This document shows, one piece after another, positions 49,301 through 61,300 of a DNA stretch of 64,000 bases. Numbering within the stretch: the stretch's first letter is position 1; each line of letters begins with the position of its first letter. Under the pieces are notes generated by a model that was given only the letters and a program-made list of their open reading frames with translations, was not told the origin of the DNA and made no database searches. The position numbers and the translations under genes are program-made. Source of the DNA: Candidatus Obscuribacterales bacterium (lineage in GTDB: Bacteria; Cyanobacteriota; Vampirovibrionia; Obscuribacterales; Obscuribacteraceae); the NCBI GenBank assembly GCA_020050835.1, contig JAGVKB010000039.1, positions 62,001 to 126,000 on the forward strand, read 5' to 3'.

Positions 49301-52300
49301 GGTGAAGGGAGTTCCCCCCACCGTCATATCAACCAGCAGGCTGCCGGCATTGGCAATCGATATCACGCCGTTTTGGGCCTGAATCAAATTGCTGTTATGA
49401 ACGTTACCGGCCGTAATAAAGATTGAGTCGTTGTCAGCTATTACTTCACCTTCCGTATTAAGCGTCGGTGTGGTGATAGTGATGTCGCCGGAATCGGAAG
49501 TGATTGTTGCCAGGCTGTCGAGATTAATGCTGGATGCGCCCACATTGACGTTTAGCGTCACTCCGAGGTCAGGTGGAGTAGACGATGCGGCAATCGTTCC
49601 GACATCTAAAGTGGTTGCTGACTTCAGTAGAGTGACCGAGACGGAGGTGCCGCTTGCGTTTAAGAATCCAAGCAATTCACCATTGGCGTTGCCGTTAACA
49701 GTGACAGCGGTTCCCGGGTTGTTGAGGTTGATTACACCTTGGGAGCCGAGCGACCCGCGCGTGTCAATCTTGTCATTTAGAGCAACGTTCAAATCTCCTT
49801 GAGCATTGTTGATGCTCACAGAGTTGAAGCAGCCGCAAGTGTCGGAGGTGGAAAGAATTGCTCCTTTCGCACCATTAGTGAGCCCGACAGCGTTCTTGTC
49901 TATCAGGAAGGAGTCTCCGCCGGCCGACCCGAAGGTGATTTCGACTAGTCCGGAGAAATTGAAAAGACCGACACCGGCGCCCGCGCTATTGATTGCAGCT
50001 CCGATGCCGTTGGTGCCGTTGACGGCGATCAACCCGTTTGTAGCAGTAAGCGTAATGTCACCGCCGAGCCCGTCGAAGGGAGCGCTCGAATCGAGGAAGC
50101 CGGATAGAATCGAAGAATTGTCTGAGATTAGTTCGACGGCTCCGCCGTCTCCGCCATCAGCGCCACCGTTGGTGTCGACAGCTCCGACTGTGACTTCGTC
50201 GCTCGCCTGAACCGAAACTGCTCCGGCATAGCCAAATCCATTCAATGCCGATGCCGATATCGGCCCTACCTCGATAAAGCTATTATTACTCGCAACGGTT
50301 ACATGGCCGGCGTCTCCGCCGTCCGGTCCACCCTGCGTATTGATGGTGGTCGAGATGGTAACCGAACCGTCGGCGATAACCTGCACTTCGCCGCCGTTGC
50401 CGTTTCCAGTTAACGGTCCGCTCGGTCCGCCAGATACGATTCCGGCTGCGGAAGTGGCTATCTGTTTGATTTCTACATTGCCGACGACCAGGACGTCAAC
50501 GAATCCGCCGCCACCACCACCAATACCGCCCCAGGTGGAAATTCCGGCGTCGCTGGCGCTGTTGATGATCAGGTCACCGGTATTTCCGGTGGTTGTGACC
50601 GTAACTGCGCCGCCGTGTCCATCGCCCACGCCGACAGTTGATATGCTGCCGTTTTCAAGCAAGCTATCGCCGATTGTTATAGTATCTCCCGCCGTGATGG
50701 TGACCATGCCGCCGTTGAAGTTGGGCCCTGCGTCCGGCGGAACATAGGAGCCCGCGTTGATCGATGTCGCTTGGACTTCGCCATCAGCTGCCGTCAGTTC
50801 GATGTCTGCTCCATTGCCGGAAAGTCCGCTTTCCACACCGCCGCCGCCGGCCGTGATCACTGCAGCAAATATGCCGTCAGGAGCGGAAATTGTGATGGTG
50901 CCGCTTCCTTCGCCTGCCAGCGACCTCGAATCGACTCCGGCTAGCTGCGCCTCGCCGCTTGTCGTTAAAATGTCGATTTCGCCGCCGAGACCGCTATTGA
51001 TGCCGCCAGTTGAACTGATATTGCCCGTTACGGTGATTCCCGTGGCTGCATGAATAGTAGTGCCGCGACTGCTGCCGTCGTTGCTTGCGCCGTTGTCGAT
51101 GACCCCGTTTACAGAAACAGCATCAGACGAGCTGGTCAGCGAAATCAGTCCGCCATCTCCCACTCCGTCTATGCCGGCTTTAGCGATGACATCTCCGGTA
51201 GAAATCAACCCGTCGGCCAGCATCATAATGTCGCCAGCGTTTGCGTTGCTGCTGCCAAAGTTGGACGTGTTGATTGAGTTTAGCAGCTCAATGGTGGTTC
51301 CAGCTGTGATGTTGACGCTGGAGCCGCTGCCGCCGGTCGAAAAGTCGTTGCCACCGCTTGATCCATTGATGCTGGCAACGGTATTGCCCGGAATGGAGTC
51401 ATCGATTTCGACCGAGCCGCCTGATTGTATGTTAATGCCTGTGAAACCAGATACGGTGTCGGTTACGGTACCGGCATTTCCGAAGTTCGCTATGCCGTTT
51501 GATATGTTTCGCGTAAAGATGTTGTCGTCCGGGCCGGTACCGGTACTAATCATTGTGATGGCGCCCGAATCTCCTTGCGGGCCATTCGAGCTGGCGAAAA
51601 CACCACCATTGACGGTAATTCCATTGACGGACTCCAAGTGGATGAAGCCAGAGTTGGCAGCGATATGAGACCCTGCTGAAGTATCCACATTCCCGCCGAT
51701 GGTTATCGAGTCAGGCGTGCAGCCCGGACAGGGCGGGCCATTTCCTGTGATTGCGATGATATTGCCGGCATCAGCACCGCCGGTTGCTCCGACGAAGCTT
51801 CCTACTGATATCTCACCGTGGCCGGTTGTCAGGCTAACATTGTTGCCGGACCCGCTGTTACCCCCGTAGGCTCCTATGTAAGCGCCGACATTGATGCCTT
51901 CTCCGGCCAACACTTCAACTGACCCGGCTGTTCCTGCGCCGCCACCAAAGAAGAATCTAGTCGAAGTAAAACTTTCAATTGCGCCGTGGATTGCGGCAGT
52001 CGTGACGGCGCTCACCATGACATTGCCACCGTCTCCGGAGATGAAGCCTCCCAGTGAGGATAGACTGCCATTCACATCGACCAATCGACCGGCATCGACA
52101 GTGATCATCCCGCCATTTCCAATCGTCTTGATAGAGTTGTCGAGGCGAGCAGCGGCGGTTCGAATGTCGGCCGTATAGATATCGTTGCCCGCAGTGATTG
52201 AAACATCGCCGCCATTGCCGCCCGAGTTGCCGCCATATGAAAGATATCGAGCGATCTGAATTCCGGATGGACTGACGTCTTCATGCACATTGACGGTGAT

Positions 52301-55300
52301 ATTACCGCCAGTGCCGGCATTGGTCGAGCCAGCTTGACACAGACAGGCCGACGCATCGAAGTCCATACTGCGGCCAAGCACCAGCGACCCTTCGGATGAT
52401 GTGATTTCTATGTTGCCCCCGTTGCCACCGGCATCTCCGCCGTTTGATCTGACACAACAAAAATCGCTGCTGAAGAAATTGAGAGCCAGATTGACATCGT
52501 CTTTCGCCGTCAGTGAAACAACTCCGCCATTGCCGAAAGCGCCAGGATAGTTGGTTCTTGCGGCTGAGCTATCTACAACCGTATCAATGTTGATCGCTCC
52601 GTCTGCAGAGTCGACAGTAATGTCGCCGCCACCAGCAAACAGTAATCCGCCATTTGAGTTGAATCGCTTGACTGTTACGCCGGAATTGCCGGAGGCACTC
52701 AAACTTCCGCCGGAGCCTATGTAACCATTGCCATTACTCTGGAAGCCTGTATTACCGGTAAACTCTGCAGAGCCGGAATCGGCTGTGGCGCTAATGGAAC
52801 CGCCGTTACCGCCCGATTCGCCGCCGTCAGCTATCAAGTCGGTACCCAGAATGTCGGTGAGAGCATTAATCTGAATCGCACCGGCATTGTTGTCCGCGAA
52901 TACTGTTGAATAAGAAGAAGAGTTCGGGAAGTCTGTGGTGCTGGTGAGCGTGACGCTGCCGTTGGTCGATTCAATCTCTATATCGCCGCCGTTGCCGCTT
53001 CCGCCATTGAATCCACCAATTGCTCTTATGAAGTCAATTGTCAGATTCTGCGCCGTCGAAATGCTAATGGCGCCCGCGTTGTTGCTGCCACCGTAAGCGC
53101 CATAGGATGAGCTGTCGACGGCGCCCGAGTAGACGAAGGTACCGCTGTGCGACTGGACGGAGATGTCGCCCCCGCTGCCGTTGGTTCCCGGTGTCGCGCC
53201 TGTTGCCAATAGATGGTGCAGGGTAATTGTCCCACCGGCTTCCACCGATATGTTACCGGCATTGTTGTTGAATCCGGAGTCACCATAGGAGCTGGCATCA
53301 ACTCCCTGGCTCGCCGGATTGACTGTCTCGATAGTGCCGTTGGCATAAAGTGATATGTCGCCGCCGCTGCCTCTTCCGCCACTGAGAGCAGCCGTGGAGG
53401 AAATCTCGCCGTTGACGGAGAGGTCGTTGCCCGCATGCACGCCGATGCCAACATTTCCACTCAAGCTATCGAAGATCGCTCCAGCTACGCCATTGAAGGT
53501 GACCGAGTTAGAGATGGCGAGCGTTTGAATATCGCCTGATGCCGTGTAAAGAGTAATAGCGGCTCCGTTGCCGTTACTGGGACCAAGCGCTCCGGCTAAT
53601 ATGTTGCCGGACGTGACATTGATACCGTTTGCGGCTCCTATATAAATGATGCCTGCATCACTATCGAAGCTCAAGGTGTTGAATGCCGAAGAGTCAACGG
53701 CGCCGGCGACGGTAACGGCGCCGCCGGAATAGATTCTGATTGCATGACCGTTGAATGCCGAGTTGCCAATTGCGGTTAACTGTCCAACAGTGACATTGCC
53801 TGCTGCCGTGATTTGAATCGAGCCGGCGTCGCGCAATGCGGACCCTACATTGATAGCTGAGGTCGTAATCGAACGATTGGTGGCGATGCAGGCGCCGCAT
53901 GAGACGATAGTTACGCCGCCGCCGCCGAAAGTATTGTCATTGCCGCCGACGGCATTGATATTGCCGTTAAGAGTGAGGTCTCCACTGCCAGGGCTCGTGG
54001 TTAGGAATACGCCGCCGCCATTGCCTGTACCGGAGCCGAAGGTATCGATCGCACCGTTAACCAACAGATTGCCGCCAGAGCTTATGACTGTTAGTCCGCC
54101 TCCATCGCCGTTGGTCTTCCCGGATGTATTCACGTTTTGCAAGGTCGTGCCGGCTCCTTTAGAGTACAGCGTTGCCGAACCGCCGGAACCTGAAGCGGCA
54201 GAGGTTTGAGTATTTAGTGCTCCAGTGAAGTTAATGCCGTTAGCACCGGTTGACTCTACGTAGATGTCGTTGCCGTTAGTGCTCAATGCAGATATGGCAG
54301 TCAGATTTGGATCGTTTCGGTTGGAGACGATCATGTCACCGGTCACACTGCCTACTGTAAGTGTCCCGCCCGCTCCAGCGTTGTCGGTGAAGGTACCTGT
54401 GCTCAGGATTAGCACGTCATCACCGAACAAACTCGTGTGTTGTCCGAAGTAATAGAGTTTTATGAGGGTGTTATCCGTAAGAACCGAAAGCGCCGGTCCA
54501 GAATCGACAAGCGGTGCGAGATCTCCAGTATTCGTGTAGAGCAAGGCATTGCCGTTGGCTGTGTAGTTTACTCGCACTCCGCCACCGGTTGTCACTTGTT
54601 GCTGTGCAAAGATAATTGAGCCGTTGGTAGACGTCAGGACCAGATTAGTTGGTGCTGCCATAATTCCGTCTCCCAGAACTTGGACGGTTTCTGACGCATT
54701 AATTGTCAGATTGCCTGTACCGGTAACCTGGATGGTGCCAGGATTTCCTGCGCAATCTGCACCATTTAGAATCGATACACCACCGCCGGTGCTTGTAATG
54801 TTCATGCTCTGGCTTGACGTAATCAGACCGGCTGTGTTGGCTATTGCTACACCGCCGCCATTGTTCTGGACTGTTAGAGTAGTGCCGGCTCTGATCACTC
54901 CCACTGTGATAAAGCCATCAACCGAGCCGGAATTGGAGATTGCAATCCCTGGTCCGGCATGCAGTCCTGGTGAGTTCGCGATTAGAATCGCCCCACTCAG
55001 CGCTTCGACTGTTCCGCCCAGATTGGACAAACCTAGTGATCCGCCAACGCTACTAATGGTTATGTCGTTGAACGAGAGAAAGGTCGAGCCGGCGACGGTT
55101 ACTGAAGTGTTGCCACCGCTATTGTTGGTTATTGAAAAGTTGCCTCCAATGAAGCTGCTGTTGACTACGGCCAGGTTGAGTCGGATGTCCGGTGTTTCGG
55201 CTGGACGCGTAACAGTAATGTTGCCGCCGGCTGAAACATTAACGGCTCGGATAAGGACATTGGAGCTGTTGAACGTGATGTCCTGGGCGATATTGATGTT

Positions 55301-58300
55301 GCCCGTTACTAGGTCTTCGCCAATAGTGGCCTGGGCGGGATCCGCAACCAACGAATTGCGGCTTACAATCTCGCCTGATTGGAAATTGAAGTCGATATTT
55401 GCACCGTCGTTGGAGATCGGTTGAGCGTTATTGATGCTCAAAGAGCCGGCTGCGGCACCCGATGATCCGCTGATGCCTCCAATCTTCATTGCTATAGCAT
55501 CCGAGCTACCGGCGATCAAGGTAGTACTACCGGCAACACCGCCACCAGAACCGGACTGATCAAGAATAGTCTGTGAAGGGAGATTTACCTGTCCGGTATT
55601 GGGGCCGGCGCCGAAAGAAGCAAAGGTGGTACTGCCGGCGTCGCAGTTGGTGCAGTCCGCGCTAACGGATTTGGTGTCAAGCGTGAGCGCTGAGGCGCCC
55701 TGGAGATTAATGTTGCCGCCGACACTCGAGGGACCAAAGACGAGGGCTGTCTGGTTAGCTGAGTCTACGGCGATATCTGCTCCAGCGACAAGGAAGATGT
55801 CTTGACCCTGTCCGGTAGTGCGTGACTGGAAGGTAGCAGTGTCACCGGATGTCACACTGATGTTGTTGCCTGAAAGGAGAACAAGCCTTTGCACACCTGT
55901 GCCGTTCATCACACGCATAGACCCGGCTGCTGAAAGAGTTAGTCCGCCTTCTGCTGCAATTAATCCGCCAGCCGTCAAGGCTCCTTCGCTCGCGGAATCA
56001 GTAAATACGAACTTCACGAATCCGCCATTGCTGGAATTTCCAAACAAATTCGCTGTGGCAGATACGCTGCCGACAGAGATAGAACGCGGTGCGGACATGA
56101 AAATGCTGCCCGGGTCACCGGAGCCATTGAATACGCCTGTAGAGATTGCACCCTGGACATTGATTGCACCGTCTCGAGTGGCAACGCTCAAGTCACCGCC
56201 ATCAGCTCCTTGCGAGCGAATTGAGAATCCGTTGAGATCGATTCCGAGCGTAATATCGTCCTGCGCCGCTAGCGTGACTTGTCCCCCAGTAGTGCCGCTT
56301 GAATTGATGCTTTGAATTGTGGCGCTGCCGCTTGAAACCACCGCCACACCATTAACTCCGAAAACTGTGTCGACAGTACCGCCAGCTGTTCCGGAAATCG
56401 AACTATTGTCTATGTTTCCAACCTGGATACCTGCTCCCAGGGAGGTAGTAGCTAATGTGACCGAGCCGCTGGAGCCATTCTGGGTGTAGGCTGCAATGTC
56501 GAATGCGGTGATACCTTCTGCGGCTGTCATGTGAACGAAACCGGCATTGCCAGATAGTAGAGCCGTAGACTGGGTGTTGATCAGTGCGAATGAGCTGAGC
56601 AAGATCTCACCGCTAGCCGAATTGATTATGATGTTACCGCCGTTGCCCTTGTCCGCTCCGCCTAAGCTGCCCCTTGCGAAAACGCTGTTGCCTTCGACGT
56701 TTTGTGCGGCGTTAAGTGTAATCGATCCTCCGTTAGCTTCCGTGCCGGTTGCAGCATATGAAGATGTGTCGAGATTACCGGATATGAAGATTGCTGACTC
56801 AGATGTAACGCTGATATTGCCACCGGCTCCGGAACCGACACCAATCCCTGCAGCTGTTGAAACAATTGAGCCTACTGAAAAATCACCGATTGAGTTGACT
56901 TTGACTCCGGTCAAACCGGTCAGTGGGTCTAAAACGAATCCGGCATTGCCGTTGAAATCGACGTGATTGTCTATATCTCCGAAAACAGCTATTCCGTTAG
57001 TGAAGTTGAAATCATTCGCTTCAATCAAAGTAATGGCTCCGCCATGTCCTGAAGTAGACCCTGTCGCAGAAGCCTGCAGACCGAACATACTCATGCCGAA
57101 GGTCGATTGAAGGTGGATGAAGCCGGCATCGCCAAGCGGTCTTTGGGTCGAGGTACTGACAGAGCCGTAGCCGGCTCCTCCCTGGTAGGCTAGCCCCAGA
57201 ACGTTGCCACCGTTGCCCTGTCCATCGATGACATTGCTGTTCGCAAAGATATCGAAGGTGTTTATGCCGCTTCCAGCAAACAGTGTGACTGAGCCTGCAT
57301 CGTTGCCAGTACCATTTGCTCCGGTTGCCGAGGTGTTAATGTTGCCGGCGAGTATCTGTCCGCCAAACCCCTGCCCGGGTGCGAAGAGCCTAACATCTCC
57401 ACCGCGATTGCCCGACGAGGCTGTCGAGGTATCGATACTGTTGCTACTGGTGTTGATGAATCCCAGAGCGTAAACCAAAAGTGAACCCGGGTGAGCCGGG
57501 CTGCCGGTCGTTGTGGAGATGCTTCCGGTCAGGAAGGAGAAGCTGGTATTCATTATATCCAGGTAGATGTCTTTACCTGTCGAGCTGACATCTCCAATGC
57601 TCGTTATCGTCGGCTTATTTCGAACTGAAATGACTGAATTGCCTGTGAAATTCAGTCCTGTTAAAACTCCTGACGAAATGGTGGCCGGAGTAAAGGACGC
57701 GGTACTCAAAATGATAGCGCCGTTGGTATCAACCACCTGTGCGTGTGGGCTTGAGTAGTACACGGGAGTCAACGCTGGATCGACGAAGGAAGAGACTGTT
57801 TGTCCGCTTGCTGATGTGATGGCTAGCGGTCCTCCAGAGAGCTGATACATAAGGAGGTTCTCTTTGAAGTCGACACTTAACAGGAAGGGGGCGTCGATTA
57901 ATTGCTGCGATACAACGATGTTGTTGCCGGTAAGGTAAACTCCCCCGGAGTGTGCGCCAAAGCGTCCCAGACCGGTGACGTAAATGCTGCGATTTGTCGC
58001 GAGATTTAAATTCCCCGAGGTCTGCGGTCCCATTACTGCTGGCCAGATGCCATCTTCATTGCTCGTATTCAGGATGTAAATCGATCCACCGGAGACCGTT
58101 AAGTCGAGGTTGCCGTTGTTGGGGGTGATTCCGCTATCGATGTTCATGATGTTGAGATCGCCACCAGCATTAGTTATCTTCATGCCGGTCTCTGAGTAAA
58201 TCTCGCCGGAATCGTAGTTAAAGGCACGCGATAGGTTGTAGATTGATAACGAACCGCCTCCATTAAACATCGAAAGGGGACCGAAATCACTTCTGATTGA

Positions 58301-61300
58301 GCCTGTTGTCACCGAAAGATTCAGCCCTCCCGAGCCGACCAAATTGACAGCGGTGTCTCCATTTGTAGAACTGGTCCCGACAACTACATTAGCGCTCAGG
58401 AAATTAAGACTGAGCGGAGTATAAATGTCTCCATTGAGTATTGATGAACCGCTGTTGCCGGAAGTAGCAAAGGTAACAGTGCGGCCGGCTTGAATGCCTC
58501 GGGTTGATATAGAAGTTGGTGAATGCAGGTAGGTATATCCCGTCGTGTCTACATCATTTACCAGTGTTAATCCGCCCATTCCGGTGTTTTCGATGAAGAG
58601 ATTGTCCGCGGAGATAGCGCTTAGGCCGGCAATTCCGGGCGCGTTTCTTAGGGCAATTACCGTGTTGCCGATTGTGTTTGGAATGAGTATCCCATTGGGA
58701 TTGACGAAAGGAGTATCCGAAAAGGCGTCGGCCATGACCAGTATGTCGTTGTTCGAACTGACAAACGATTGGCCGAAAGTGCCGTAGTACACCGTCACGC
58801 CGTCATTGTCGACAAATGATTGAAGAGACGGACCGGAGCCGACGGAGGGGTTCAGGATGGTGCCATCCTGACTGTACATGTAGTACATGCCGGTACCGGG
58901 ATCGACATTAACAGACAGACCAGCGCCGGTCTTAACTTGTCCTTGTCCCAGTACGATCACGTTGCCGGCATCCAATTGCACTTCGCCGGCGGGGTCATTC
59001 GTGCCGAATACACCGTTGCCGGTGATAATCAGATCTTGATTTACTCCGATGGTGAGGAACCCTGTCGTTTGTACTACGAAGCTTGCTTGATTTCCGTAGC
59101 CATCGCTGTTGTTGTAGAGGAAGGTATCTCCGTTGAAATTACAAATGCAAAGATCGTTGTCTTTTGAGCTGATCTGGCTACCTAAATTTGTGACATGAAG
59201 GTCGCCGTTTCCGTTGATTTGTAACAGCTCCACAGCTGTCATGCTGCCTGTCTGCAGCGGGCCGCTCGAAACGTTGTTAATGACCATCGAGCTGCCATTA
59301 TTGGTGATGAATAGATCTTGACCGGCGTCGATATGGCTTCCGGCCGCATTAAGTGTCAATCTACCGTTTTGTGAGTTGAAAATGTTGATGTCGGCGTTGG
59401 TTGGAGTAGAAATATTGCTGTTGAGAATATTGACGTCGAGATTGTCGAAGGGCCCATTATTTTCGATCGAAACGCCTGTGCCGCCAGATAGTGCACTGTC
59501 TTCAATTGAAATATCGCCTGCTTCCAGCGACAAATTGTTTGATGCAGTGACAATCGAATTTCTGATTTCAATTTTCTTTATTAGTGCAACGGAGCTGTTG
59601 ATTTGAATGTCGGACGAAGGGCCGCTTGAAACTGTGCTGTCTTGGATAAGGACATTGCCGGAATGTATGCCGATGCTGCTTCCGGCATTCAAGTCACCTC
59701 GAATTTGAGTTTGTGCTGAGGTGTTGGTTGCTGATCCTTCAAAGTAGTTGGATGAGGTGATCTGCCCGAGTGTGTTGAAGACGATTGGCAGGTTGTCTGA
59801 TGATTTTGGTTGAGCATTCTGAATGAGGATTTGTCCGGTATTGCTGGAGCCGTTGTTGGTGTTTATACCGCCGACCGTGATTCCTGTTTTGCTGACAGCT
59901 CCTGCAATAATGCTGACATCGCCACTGGTTCCGCTGCCGGAGCCAGTGGTAGTAATCTGGCTGGTTGGTGCTAGCAAGACTTTGCCGTTGTTGACGCCCG
60001 AAGCGTAGGCCGCGAGAGTTACTTTGCCACCATTCAAGTTGCCTGATGTTGAAGCCGAGCTGATAGTTAAATTGGCGCTTTGGGAGAAATCAATATTGCC
60101 GCCGGTAGTAGAAGCTCCATCAGCCGTCACAGCGACGTTCGCTTCGGTGCCTGCGGTGGCATTGCTTGAGCACGGACCGCAAGGCGTGGGAGTTAGCGCG
60201 ACTCCCGCGACGAGGTTGATCTCATAGCCTTGTCCGCTGCCGTCGCGGGCTGTGATGTTCTGCAAGCCGCTCGTGCTGGTGATGTGTCCGGTGGCTAATA
60301 TCCCAAGAAACTGTCCAACGGACACATCGCTTGTCAGTTGGATGTTTCCGATGTTGTAGTAGGTCGGATCCCCGGTCGCGAGAATATGCCCAAGCACCAG
60401 GTTGTCGCTCTGAGACAACACATGAATCTCTCCAGCCTGAGTGTTGACTATCCCTTTCACATCGCCGAAATTGGCATTGATGGCTCCGTGTCCGGAGAAA
60501 AGATTGAGCTCGCGAGCGATCCAGTTGCCGCCGCTGACCGACAGGTCTACCTTGTTAGTCAGCAGCGAGTCGCGGAAATTGATCGTGCCGGCCTGGGCTG
60601 TGACCAAACCAGCAAGGTTGTTCATGATCAGATTGTTGGTCGCCAGTGTATTGAGATTAACGTTGCCGGCCATCGCAGCCATCGTGCCGGAGTTGATAAT
60701 CTGCCCAGCGCCGGAGAAGAGATTGAGGTTGTTGACCGCGCTCATGACAGGAGAGACACCGGTAACTCCTGCTGGCAGGCTATTGATAATTGATCCGCCG
60801 GCATTAATGGACAGATTGCCGGCGCTGGAGATGATGCCGGCGTTCATCACGTTTTGAATTGTGTTCAAGACGAGATTGAGCCCACTAGTTGCATTCGTAA
60901 TGCTTGAAGGCAGCGCTGAAAGCATAGTGGTGAGCAAGGCCCCGTTGCCGTTCATGAAGTTGCTAGCATTGATGGTGGCAGTGTTGATCTGGCTACTAGT
61001 GCTGTATCCGATAAAACTTCCACCATTGGTGACATTGCCGGTGAAGGTGAGATTTGGAAGATTGGCGAAGTCGTGAAGAAGCTGAACGTTTTGCGGAATA
61101 ACTAGGCTGGCGATTGATTGAGTTAAATTGCCGCCGAGCGAGAATTGACCTCCGGAAGCATTACCTGCTGCTGCGATACTCAGGCTCTGCTGTCCGAGCG
61201 TGGCTACCTGAATGGCGGCGACCAATTCCGCCGGCGTCAGTAGGTCGGTCGGAAGAACAGGTTTGGCGACTCCGCCGACCGAGATGGTGACCGGGTTGGT

